From: Batillaria attramentaria
Taxonomy: Eukaryota > Mollusca > Gastropoda > Batillariidae
Direction of reading: 5' to 3'
Length of the DNA: 64,000 nt
Assembly: GCA_018292915.2 (NCBI GenBank)
Contig: JACVVK020000449.1
Span: 198,501-262,500 of the forward strand
The notes under the pieces are model-generated. The model saw only the letters and a list, made by a program, of their open reading frames with translations. It was not told the origin of the DNA and searched no databases. The position numbers and the translations under genes are program-made. Below, piece after piece: positions 1 to 11,989 of this stretch. How positions within the stretch are numbered: the first letter of the stretch is position 1; each line of letters begins with the position of its first letter.

Positions 1-27
1 CTCTCACCCCAGCGTCACAACAGAAAG

Positions 28-73
<46 letters not shown>

Positions 74-233
74 CTCGCTGACAGTACCTTGTGCATTCAG
101 CTCTGTGAAAATAGAGCAAGCTTTGCCTTGTAATCTCAACTAGTCCGGCAGGCCAGTGGTAAAACAATTTAACTAGTCCGACGGTATTTTCACTAGTCTG
201 TGGGCTGTCAGACGAGTCTTTTCATAATCCCTG
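1..233 (-). mobile_element. hAT-like element, partial copy at window edge
   Basis: It ends at 233 in CATAATCCCTG and is the inverted counterpart of 7794-8010. They share CTCGTCTGACAGCCCACAGA and repeated CTAGT motifs. A 45-base G run (29-73) replaces the CT/GC stretch of the other copy. Its other end is outside the window. Confidence 0.6.
29..73 (+). repeat. Poly-G tract (45 bases)
   Basis: Uninterrupted G run inside a hAT-like element copy; the second copy has C-run plus (CT)n at the equivalent place. Length in assemblies is unreliable. Confidence 0.9.
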
Positions 234-532
234 CGTCATCAGTCAGAAAGTGCGTTGTTTCAAATACTTGGAACTCGTATGTCACAGCCGGTGCACAGTT
301 ATTTTGCTCACTTTTGGGGGTGAAAGTTTATTTTCCTTGGATCACGTAAAAAATGGTCGCACAGAAAATTCTCTGCGAAGTATTTGCGTGTGCACCTTTG
401 ACTGTCAGCACATGAGCACATGCTTTGAATGATATTCTTCTTAACATCAAGCAATTCCAACTGCCCTACGCATCATTTCCTCACAAGTCGGTGCACAGAA
501 GTTTGAGGGGGGTACAAAAGTCACTAGTCACA

Positions 533-858
533 CCGGCCCCCGTAGTGTAGTGGTTAGCACTTCGGATCATGGACCGGAAGACCCGGATTCGAATCCCAGC
601 CGAGGCAAGCGGGATTTTTCCTACCTAGGTCGGCTCCTACCCAGAGCGGGTGTGCTATGGGCCCGATGGGGAGGCTGTTGCCACACAGCCGAGTTTCACC
701 CACTTCACGGGTGCGACTTTGGGGGTGCTTCCCTTAGTATGACACGTCTTATGATGTGGATGATTACACGGCCGGCACCGCAGGTGCCGCAGTTCCCGGG
801 CCTGGTTAATGCCGGGATATTTATGACAGGAAGCGTGGAATGCGGCCCTGTCCCGCAA
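533..858 (+). mobile_element. tRNA-derived SINE, family A, 3'-shortened copy with 17-bp TSD
   Basis: The head GGCCCCCGTAGTGTAGTGG with B-box GATTCGAATCCC looks tRNA-derived. The copy ends at TCCCGCAA, without the distal half seen in full copies. It is bounded by an identical direct repeat aaaagtcactagtcaca at 516-532 and 859-875. A perfect TSD indicates a recent insertion. Confidence 0.88.
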
Positions 859-1164
859 AAAAGTCACTAGTCACAGTACCAAAAAAATAAAATGTTGCAG
901 AAAATGTATGCCACTAGAGCAGTAGAGGTAAGAGTCTGAATGCTCGTGGTTGGAGGCTCGGTAGCTACACAAGCAATCGAACCATCTCGGGGTTAGTCTG
1001 TCGCCGTAAACCACTCGAACTAATCATGTAAGCTCTATTTCTCTAAACTCACAGACTGTTCTGAGCTGTTTTTATTGTGTCTAGCCACCACATCACTTAG
1101 ACACCAGCACATGTACAGCATCTCGCAGGCTGGCATCAAGCCAGCAGGCCAAAAAACACAAATG

Positions 1165-1553
1165 CATAATAATGATGAGTATTGTACAGGCGCTTTACCC
1201 AGTTTCTTGAATCGGCTCAAAGCGCCGTGAACTGAACCCAACACGCACGCTCACGTGAATCACACACATTCTCTCACACACTGGACATAAACACGTTACA
1301 ATCACTCAGCTATTTAAGTTTCGGAATTTAGATTTGCTTTTTTTTTTCTTTTTTTTTTTCAAATTTGGTGGGCTGATCATTTCCAAAGCAGAGGGGGAGG
1401 AAGCGGGAGTACCCGGAGAGAAGCCCCGACGATCGGCCCGAATGAACGGCGCCACATACGAGAAGGAAAAATTCTTTGCCCCGAGTAGGACTCGAACCCC
1501 TAACCTCTCGCATTGGTGACAAGTCTCTTAACCACTAGACCACCGACCGCCCC
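1165..1553 (-). mobile_element. tRNA-derived SINE family C (~390 bp)
   Basis: On the minus strand the head GGGCGGTCGGTGGTCTAGTG with B-box GGTTCGAGTCC is followed by a C/T-rich body and an AGCGCCTGTACAATAC...(ATT)n end. ATGCAT flanks both sides. It is in an upstream MAN2A intron. Confidence 0.85.
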
Positions 1554-1555
1554 AT

Positions 1556-1975
1556 GCATGAGGTCTCAGAATACCTGTGTATTCCCTATTAGCCTCAGGC
1601 ATCATAGTCACCCCTAGAATGCTTCAATCAACAAACAAAACTTGTCATGCACAGACCATTCAAGGGTGCGCACCTGACAGGAGTTTAAGAAAATTTGAAT
1701 AACGTGTCTCCTTTCCGCTCAGGCCTCACTGGAGTAATGCTGGTCTGCTTTCTGTTTAAGAAAGTCGCTTCTTGTAAACCCGCTTGTGTTGCTTTTGCCG
1801 CTTTGCAGCGCAAAAAGTCCCAGCTTCACTGGCAGCTTGCCTCGTGTTGCGGCCCCCTGGCATGCACCCTGGGCTGCAATTTACAAAAATCACCAATAAT
1901 CACGCTTTTGCATGACAACAAAATCATTACAAGCTAGCACACTCGCCAAGCAGGGTTCTCCAAATAAACACCAAA
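1556..1975 (+). repeat. Dispersed repeat family H, copy 1
   Basis: About 400 bp beginning at ATGAGGTCTCAGAATACC and including AAAAAGTCCCAGCTTCACTGG. It matches 31544-31965 in the same orientation at roughly 80-85% by eye. No terminal repeats or TSD were found, so its class is unknown. Confidence 0.8.
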
Positions 1976-2138
1976 CATGAGCCCACGCTCAATATGTGTC
2001 CTTACACCAGCAGAAGGCTAAAAGCGAAATGAAAAGCAAGGTGTCAGTGACAGTGTTCCCGTCAGTCATTCGGCCCTCAGAGTTTTGGCTGGTTTCATAT
2101 CATGAAGTCTGCACAGCCACTAGACATGGTAATGCAAA

Positions 2139-2466
2139 GGGGTGAGTGGTGGTCTAATAGGTAGCACGTCGGATTTAGCTGCTGCGCTGCTGAACATCCC
2201 TCACCAATGTCGTGGCGATGAAGCGTGGGTTCGAGTCCAGGTCGAACTTGTGATATGTGATATCGGTTTTTCCTGGCTACTGGACTGTTCGTCGGGGGTT
2301 TCTCTCCGGGTTATCCGGGTTTTCCACCCCCAGCAAAATTGTAAAATATATAGGATAGGTATTGGGTGGGGCTGCACTGTGGTGACGCGCTTCCCCTGGG
2401 GGGAACCAGCTCGAATTTCACGAAAGAGATAATAAAGTAGTTTAAAAAAAAAAAAAAAAAAAAAAA
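2139..2466 (+). mobile_element. tRNA-derived SINE family F with poly-A tail
   Basis: The head GGTGAGTGGTGGTCTAATAG and B-box GGGTTCGAGTCC are followed by TCTCTCCGGGTT and a 3' segment GACGCGCTTCCCCTGGGG..GATAATAAAGTA, then ~23 A. It lies just upstream of the first MAN2A exon in the window. Confidence 0.8.
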
Positions 2467-2628
2467 TTTATGTATTTGATTAAGAGCGTTGTAAGATAGA
2501 CTTTGAGCTTAACGGTGCATGGGTGCTTAGAAGTTATAAGTGCAATCTAATCTCAATCTACCTTAGCGAGAAATTTTTTTATTAACAGTAATGTTACACT
2601 GTTAAGTGTTGATGTCTTTGGTTGGCAG

Positions 2629-2756
2629 GTTGGTAGATGCAGGGAGACTAGAGATCGTGACAGGGGGGTGGGTCATGCCGGACGAGGCCAACACCCACTA
2701 CTTCGCCATGCTTGACCAGCTGATAGAGGGACATCAATGGCTGAATGGCACTCTTG
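2629..2756 (+). CDS. MAN2A1: MAN2A exon a (first in window): [12 protein letters not shown] segment
   Basis: The acceptor is TTGGCAG at 2622-2628 and the donor is GTATGT at 2757. The exon starts with the last base of a codon split with an upstream exon outside the window. It encodes [17 protein letters not shown], then [20 protein letters not shown], a hallmark of the GH38 catalytic domain. It ends after the first base of a Gly codon. Confidence 0.93.
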
Positions 2757-3208
2757 GTATGTCGGGGACTCTGGACCACATTTTTGTATAGCAAAATGTG
2801 GGGTTTGTTGTCGTCTAAGTTTGTTTGTGCTCAAAGATGCCTTACAGCGTACCACAGTGATATGCAGCAGTTTTACAGTATGTTGATACAGATGACATTT
2901 ATACAGAGATCGGACACAACCTGGGAAAAATGGTGCTCAGGTTTCTGGACTGGTGGACAGACAGTTGTAATAAAGTGCGAGGTACCCCCCCTCCCCCCCT
3001 CCCCCCCCCCCCACCTCCCCCCAAAAAAAAGAAAAAAAAAAAAAAGGCCCTCAGCTGAGACGGGAACTGATAGTCCAAGCGTTGGCAGTCCAGTGCTCTG
3101 TCATCTCTACTGTCTTGTCACTCCATTTCAGAATGGATGGATTTGTTTTTTTATTATATATATATATATATATATATGTGCATATACATATGTGCATATA
3201 TATGTTTA

Positions 3209-3239
<31 letters not shown>

Positions 3240-6200
3240 CACAGGTGTCAAGCCTAAATCAGGCTGGTCCATCGACCCGTTTGGCTACTCCTCCACAATG
3301 GCTTACCTGCTGAAGCGGACAGGGTTTGACAACATGCTGATACAGCGGGTCCACTACTCCATCAAGAAAGAACTGGCCAAGCAGCGAGCGCTCGAGTTCC
3401 GATGGCGACAGCAGTGGGGTGAGACTCTACACATACCAGGTGTTCGGCTAGTTGAAGTGCCGCCAGCTGCACCCGGCGGTCGGTGGTCTAGTGGTTAAGA
3501 GACTTGTCACCAATGCGAGAGGTCGAGGGTTCGAGTCCCACTCGGGGCAAAGAATTTTTCCTTCTCATATGTGGCACTGTTCATTCGGGCCGATCATCGG
3601 GGGTTCTCTCCGGGTACTCCAGCTTCCTCCCCCTCTGCTCTAGAAGTGTTCAGCCCACCAAATTTGAAAAATATATTCGATTCTAAATTCTGAAATATAA
3701 ATAGCTGAGCTAACCCTTCACACAACGTGATTGTAATGTGTTTATGGCCAGTGTGTGAGAGAATGTGTGTGATTCACGTGAGCGTGAGTGTTGGGTTCAG
3801 TTCGCAGCGCTTTGAGCCGATTCATGAAATTGGGTAAAGCGTCTATACAATCTTCATTATTATTATTATTATTATTCCCATATGTATTCACTCACACACT
3901 TGACATGAACACACGTGTTTCAGAATTTAAATTGCATTATTTTCTCAGGGAGCCGGGGTGGCTGAATGGTAGAGCGTTGGACTTCTAATGCTCAGGTCAT
4001 GAGTTCGTATCCCGGCTGAGGCCAAATAATTATGTGTGCTGGCTTTTTCATCGTTGCCCCGTCTTTGATATCACCCGTATGTGGTGGAAAAGGACGTTAA
4101 ACCCCCAAACACCCACTCCATCTGCATTATTTTCTCTCTCTCCAGGGGATGTACTTTCTAAAGCAGGTTGATGGTTGGGTGGTGGTGGGGGGAGGGGGGG
4201 GGGGAGGAACTGTACTCTAGACCTCTCACATTGGCAGCCCATGTTGTTGTGTCTTCTTTTGTCATGCAATATATTTTCTCTTCTCTCGTTTTCCAGATCA
4301 AGAGAAAACAACGGACATGTTCTGTCACATGATGCCGTTCTACTCGTACGACATCCCGCACACATGCGGCCCTGACCCCAAAGTCTGCTGTCAGTTTGAT
4401 TTCCGTCGGCTCCCTGGCAGTAAATACAACTGTCCCTGGAAAGTCCCACCCGTAGCCATTAATGACGGGAACGTCGCCACCAGGTTGGTTGTATTGGCCA
4501 TTTATGGTTATGTTTTGGACATAGATAAAAACAGAGTGACTCTGCCCAACTCAGAATTTAGGGAGGTCTCCCAGCCGAGACAAGCGGGATTTTTCCTACC
4601 TAGGTCGGCTCCTACCCAGAGCGGGTGTGCTATGGGCCCGATGGGGAGGCTGTTGCCACACAGCCGAGCTTCACCCACTTCACGGGTGCGACTTTGGGGG
4701 TGCTTCCCATTGTATGACACGTCTTATGATGTGGATGATTACACGGCCGGCACCGCAGGTGCCGTAGTTCCCGGGCCTGGTTAATACCGGGATATTTATG
4801 ACAGGAAGCGTGGAATGCGGCCCTGTCCCGCAGTCCCAAACCACATGGACCTCCATAGCATCATCTTACTATCATCCTCATCTCCATCATCACGCGTAAT
4901 AAAATTGAAATTGTCCCAGCTTCCGAGTCCTCCGTGGGTTCCACCCATGACCTGGGAGGAACACCACTGGAGCTGGCAAAGAGTTGGGGCAGCAAAAAAT
5001 AAAAAATAAAAAAATAAAAAGAATTTAGGGAGGTTTAAAAAAAAAAAAAAAAAAAATGAAACAAGCAAACGAAGTAGAATTCAGGCACAAAGTGTTTAAA
5101 CCTAATCCAGTTGATTCTTCTGTCCACATAAAAAGCGCAGAGGTATTCCACTGTTTGTTCATGCTTGTTGCAGTCATTTATCAAGGCATGGGGTCAGTAA
5201 AGTGACAAATTTCAAGACCAGCTCAAAATGTTTTTTGGTGGTTGCTTCTTTTTTTGTCCCTACAAGTACAACTGTTCTAAATGTTGCCAGTGTTTTAGTT
5301 TTTTTATTTTTCTCTTTTTTTTAGCGGTCAAAAAGCCGTCAATCAGCCATGGCCACACACTGGTCAAAAACACCATTTCTGTTGTACGTTGTACCACATG
5401 AATCATTTTTTATTCATTTCTCCAGTACTTATGGCAGTCAGGACTCCTAGTGGTTTGTACCTTTTTTTTTTAAATTCTTCTTCTTTCTTTTTTTTTCCAG
5501 AGCACAGATGTTGCTTGATCAATACAGAAAGAAAGCCCAGCTTTACAAAACCAACGTGCTCTTGGCTCCGCTCGGAGACGACTTCCGTTACGATAAAACG
5601 GACGAATGGGACTTGCAGATGGGCAACTACCAGAAGCTGTTTGACTATATTAACTCAAACCCAGAGCTGGGTGCAGAGGTGAACTGACTTTGAGTTAGTT
5701 AGTTAGTTAGTTAGTTTAGTCCTTTTGGCTCCTAGAGAAGCATAGGGCCTCAACAGCTCTCCTCCATCTCACTCCGTCCCTGGTGCAGGTCTTGGCCTCC
5801 TCCCATGTCGAACTGACAGGGTTCGCGCTAGGATTTTTCAAAACCAGTCCCCTCGCCTCCTACCCCAACCGTTTTTCAGCGACTCTGAGCAAAACCAGTC
5901 CCTATGAAAAAATTCTGGTCGCACTGCGAATAATGATGTACATTTTTGCAAGCACAATTCAGAGAGATAAGGAAAGTGCCGCTAGTCAAGCCTGGGCCAC
6001 AAAATTTGTATGAACGATCAACATTTTTTTTTTTTTCTTTTTAACGATCAGCCTGTTTATTTTTATTTTTTCTCCCATAAATCTGTAACCAGTCCCAGAA
6101 AAATAAAACCAGTCCCCGGGACTGATAGCTGAAAAACGTCCAGTATTTCCTCTTTATAACCACTAATTTACTGGTAATTGCCAGTTAACGCGAACCCTGA

Positions 6201-7950
6201 ACTGACTTTGAACCCAGGTCTATTGTCATGAGGAAAGAGGACCCAAGTGCCAGGGAGATGATAAGCGCTTTAGCCCTTTGTTTCAATTAAATGACAGTAG
6301 AGCTTGTCTCTGAATTTGCGCAAGTCTAAGAAATTTGTGATAGTGGTGTACAATATAGTTCTGTCATGTAGTGGTTAGCACTTCGGACCATGGACCGGGA
6401 GACCTGGGTTCGAGTCCCAGCCGAGGCAAGCGGGAAGACAAAAAAATGTTGAAATTTTGTTTGGCCCCTAGGCCAGTATCTGCTGTTTTAATGTGTTTGC
6501 TGGTTTTCCACTGTTTCGTGGGGAAAACTCGAAAAAATGTTGAAATTTTGGTTGGCCCCTAGGCCAGTTTCCGCTGTTTTAATGTGTTTGCACTGTTTCG
6601 TGAGGAAAAGACGGAAAAAATATTGGACATGAACATGCATGTGTTGTTCACCTATGCATGTGTCGAAGGGAGTATGTCTCATACTGTACTCTCATTTCCC
6701 ACGCAGTTCCTCACATACTGTTTTTGTGTCGCTAGGGTAAATTCGGGACACTTTCCGACTACTTCAACGCCGTTCACGAGGCTCACCCATCCAGCGACTT
6801 TTTCCCCTCTCTGACGGGAGATTTCTTCACCTACGCTGATCGGGACGATCATTACTGGAGCGGCTACTTCACGTCTCGGCCATTTTACAAGCACCTTGAT
6901 CGCGTCTTGGAGGCAAATTTGAGGTAGAATTCATTCCTGTACCATCTGGGTGTAAGCTGTTGACTGATGGTTTTCTAGTGCCAGCACAAGGGGTGGGTGG
7001 GTGTTTGGGGGTTTAACGTCCTTTTCCACCACATAGGGTGATATCAAAGACGGGGCAACAATGAAAAAGCCAGCACAAATATTTGGCCCGAGCCGGGATC
7101 GAACTCACGACCCGAGCATTAGAAGTCCAACGCTCTACCATTCGACCACCCCGGCTCCCTGCCAGCACAAGGGATGAATATCACTTCAATATGAACAAAA
7201 ATGTCAGAGGCCATAAATTATGTTGGAACTGGCTTTTAGGAGTTGAAAGAAATTGGCGTAGTGGAAGTGTCTAACGTACTTGCATTTGCCGACTAAAATC
7301 TGCCGTCACCTGGAAAAATGGTGGAAGTGTTGTAGCTGTAAGAAGTGCTTGTGCTTGTTTTCCATGTAATGCAAACAATGTAGGATAGATCATGAATTTT
7401 TTTTTTTGTTTTTTTGTCTTATGAATAGAGGCATACAGGGCCTGTATGTAATAGTCGAGGTTACGGCTTTTACCCCCAGGTTAGAGTCTAATCTCGAACT
7501 AAGCTAGCTCTAGGGTTAAATTTTCTGCTTTTTTTTGTGTTGTTTTAAATCAAGAAGAGGGCATTCGAGCAAGGTGCCTAAGCCGTTATAGAAGGAATTT
7601 TTTTTTTCTTCCTTTCTTTGCTTCATTTTTTATTTAATTTTGCTTTTGGGTTTCTTTTGTCCTAGTCTGGGTTAGGCCTGTAGCCGTGGGTTAAATTAAC
7701 CTCGACTTTTACATACGGGCCCAGAAAAACAGCACAGATGCCTAGTGGTATGAACAGGTATGACACCTAATTACATGCGAATTCATGGATTATGAAAAGA
7801 CTCGTCTGACAGCCCACAGACTAGTGAAAATACTGTTGGACTAGTTAAATTGTTTTACCACTGGCCCGCCGGACTAGTTGAGATTACGAGGCAAAGCTTG
7901 CTCTATTTTCACAGAACTGAATGCACAAGGTACTGTCAGCGAGGCGCCCC

Positions 7951-7985
<35 letters not shown>

Positions 7986-10900
7986 TTTCTGTTGTGACGC
8001 TGGGGTGAGAGTAACTATTTTTAGCGCGAGCCACTCGCTACAACTCTCCGTAAAAACCTCAGTGAGTGCAGAGCGGTTTCTCCCCGAAACACGCCGCGCG
8101 TGCGCATCCCAGAAATCGGGAAACCCTTCATGGCGACCGCGTGTTCATAACAGTTATCAAAGTGTTGTGAATCTTTTTTTTTTATTTACGAATAGGTCTA
8201 TATTTGACAAAATGTAAATTTGGGCTAGTGGAAATGGTTTCGGGCTAGTTGGTTTTAAATCTTGCTAGCCCGAAGGACTAGCAAGATTTTTCAGCTTTCA
8301 TAACCCCTGGAATTTGCAATACTTAACATTTTTACAATACAGCTTTCTGTGTGCTTCGTTTGCACGATTTCCCATGCCACTATCATTTCAGATCTGCTGA
8401 AATACTCTTCTCGTTGGCCCTTGGCTACGCTCGGAAGGAAACGGCCTCAAACTTTCCCTCAGTGGATTTGATGCGTCTGCTGGTGATGTCACGTCGCAGT
8501 CTGGGCTTGTTCCAACATCACGACGGCATTACTGGCACGGCTAAAGATTTTGTCGTCAATGACTACGGGAAAAGGTACAGTTTTCAGGGATGGATTTACT
8601 CAAATATGCCAATGAGACATTGTCTCCTTGACCAGTCATTTTTATGAGACATTTTCATTTTCTATGAGACAATCAAGTTCACCCGCATCACTCTGTCACA
8701 TGTCTGTGCCGAGAGCCTGTTCCTAAGTGCAGTGACGTTCAGGTTCTGAACGGAAAAGGACCTCTCGATCGCAGAACTGAGAAAACTGATAACGCGCCAA
8801 TATTTTTTGCAACTCTTTCGAGCGAGAGTTCCTGGCAGCGCGCGCGGCGAGCGGGATAAGTAAGCCTCATCACTAATATTAGATTAGTGTAACAGACACT
8901 ATGACTGACAAGGACAGCGCATCTCTGCTTCGCGCTTGTGATGTCATGTTCGTGCGACATATGACACATTTTGCGAAATTTCTATGCGACATTTTATCAA
9001 AATATGAGACATAGTTGCACGGCGCGCGAGAAAATCGATGAGTTTTATAGCAAAGATGAACAACATTTTTAGTTTGCGTTTTGCTGTGTGATATTTAATG
9101 GGAAGGGAGTGTTTCCCTGTGCTTATTTCCATAACTAAAACCCTTTAGGAGGCAGGCAGACTCATTTAACAGTGTTCCCAATTACCCACAGGTGTGCGTA
9201 CTTGTACACACAAAACTCTTAACCTTTACGCATCGGGACGCGAACCGGCTCGCGTCACTCTCAACAGCCGTAGGCACCGAGCCGCGAACCGATTCGCGTC
9301 ATCCTAAACGGCCAGCAGCTGCATGCGCGTCAGCAGGTCACTGGCCAAGCTCGCGATGTCAAAGAGTTAAATTGATGCACAAATTTGAGAACAGCGCACG
9401 TTTTTGGTCTTGCCGTGACAAACAGTATTTTTCCAGTACTCTCCCCGAAACTCAATAAACAAAAAGTGATCTAACTAGCAGCGGACACTTGCAGCATCGC
9501 ATTTCCGCTGAGCCGTTATGCATAACAGACAGAATCTGATTGGCTTAAGTTCTGTGGGACACTTTTTGTCCAACCATAATGCTCCATTTGGTACACGTTC
9601 AGTTTCCTCGCCTTGCCATTTCGCTATGACTGACATGCTACAGTGCACACACGTCTCTCTCTCTTCAATAGTTTTGTAAACAATTACAACATATCAGAAG
9701 ACCAGAGGACATGAGCACATAACAGTCACGTGGTGCGAAGGATCAGCTCAGCTATTTAAGTTTCGGAGTTTAGAATTGCGTTTGTTTTCTTCTTGTTCTT
9801 CTGCGTTCCCTGTTCTGGACTCCGCCTCAGATGATTAGGTTTGTGGTCTTTATATAGGCAGTGGTCTTCAAGAGGTCTGTTTTGCTGCCCCAGAGTTTCT
9901 CTGCCAGTGTGGCTCCGTTCGGCCAGTGTTGTGTCCTTGCTTCTTTGAAGAGGGGGCAGGACTGCAGAATGTGTTCCGGGGTTTGAGGGGCTGTTCCGCA
10001 CGGACAGTCTGGTGAGTGTGACAGCCCAAGGCGGCACAGGTGGGCATGCAGTCTGCAGTATCCAGTTCGTAGTCTGAAGATGGTGGTCTGTTCATACGTT
10101 TGTTTTCAAATTTTGTCGGCTGAACATTTCCAACATTATCATTATTGTATTTGTCTCAGGTTGCTGGATGGTATAAATGGCGCAAAACAGGTGATCATTG
10201 AATCGGCTGCCTTCTTGGTGTCTACAGACAAGGCACAGTACAAGTATAATGCCATGGCTCCATTGCTTGATATGGTGAGTGTGTTGTCTCTTGCTAGTCG
10301 TAGGATGATCACACACAAAGATAGAATGAGCCTATCCTAGCTTGTCGGCAATCTATTGTCGGCTCGGTGGTTGGTCGATAAGAGGTGATATCTTTAGTTT
10401 CGGCCTCTGTAATCTCTGTCTTCGGTTCAGTGGATTTCTGTTGTTTTGTAAATTAAAAATGTATATATTTTTGCATCATATGGCATTTTCAGTTATAATT
10501 TAGCACAGAATTTTTCAGGTCAATATTCATACAATGCTTCATTCTTAATTTGCTTGGTTCTCAGAAGGCCAGCAAATGCAGTACATAGGCACAGTGTGTG
10601 ATTGTACATGTAGAACCTTCTTTGTTTTTTCAAGTAAATCAGTCTCAAGTTATGAACACCATGGGAAAGACATGGTTGAGGGTTGAGATTTTGTTACATG
10701 TCAGTCATGTTCAGAGTGTTTTATGTTTCAGGATGAGACTCGCAGTACCCATGATAGCTTGCCTGTAAAGCCAACTGTCCGGTTGGATGCAACGTTCAGG
10801 TGAGTGTTTGCAGCTGTATATCTACTTTATTGTTTCCATTCCATCTTACATGTTTTAATTCTTCAGGGGGAGCCGTAGTGGCCGAATGGTAGAGTGTTGG

Positions 10901-11920
10901 ACTCTCAGTGCTCGGGTCATGAGTTCGAATCCCGCCGGCTGGGGCCAAATATTTGTGCTGGCCTTTTTTCTCGTTGCCCTGTCTTTGATATCACCCGTAT
11001 GTGGTGGAAAAGGACTCCCAGATACCCACCCACCCTTAATTCTTCAGATGGCCAAGCTGCGTTTCTGTTGCTGCATGCATCGATAAACATATCTGTGACA
11101 CAGCTAACCACCGAAGCCAGAAACTGTGGAAGGAAAAATAGCAAAACTGTACTTGCAATTGGTGAAAAATCATACCAAATTCAAATTCAAAGTCAAATTA
11201 AAAAATACTTTATTGTCCATTAAATACCAGGTATAGAATAGTGTGCCCAAATAGCAGCGAGTACACACAGATTTTGCCGAGCCACAAAAGGTTTTTGCTA
11301 AGGGACACCTATTCAAGACTGTACCTCTCTAATTATTATTTATTTATGCACTGCAACAAGCGAATTTGCATCTTGTTTCAGGCCAGTGGTCCTGTACAAC
11401 TCCCTTGGTTACAAGCGAACACAGCTGGTGCGGCTGAAAGTTTCCCATGCGCGCGTGGAAGTGCAGGACCCGTGGGGCAACAAAGTCCACACACAGGTCG
11501 AGCCCGTGTGGTCAGATGCAGATGCGCAGAAAGAAGATGGCATGACGTACAAGGTTTGTTTGGTTTGTTTGTGTGTATGGATTTTTGTTTGTTTGTTTGG
11601 TTTGTTTGTTTGTTGGTGGGTGTTTGTTTGCTTGTTTGTTGTGTTGTTGTTGCGTGTGTGTTTTTGTTTTCCTTTGTTTTGTTTTGTTTCTGTTTATTCA
11701 TGTATAGCAAATTGTTCTTCCAAATCACAGATGAATATCATTGATTTTATCATGGAATTTTGAGAACAGCACAGAAGTGTACAGAGCGTGATGTCCCGAG
11801 CTGTTCTTAAAGTCTAGGTATGTCAGAGTTCCACGATGATGTCAATATGGCTATTCGAGGGTTGGCACAATCGTCGTGTCCACTTGTCAGAGATAGTTTG
11901 AGAAAGCGTTGATCTAGTTA

Positions 11921-11989
<69 letters not shown>

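Noticed and set aside
3947..4122. tRNA gene from the A/B-box-like head
   Set aside because: The head belongs to a dispersed SINE with TSD and cannot form a standard complete tRNA with a proper acceptor stem. The same reasoning applies to all SINE heads here.
8576..9180. Possible transposon starting CAGGGATGG near 8590
   Set aside because: No matching right terminus or target duplication could be found, so the limits are unsupported.
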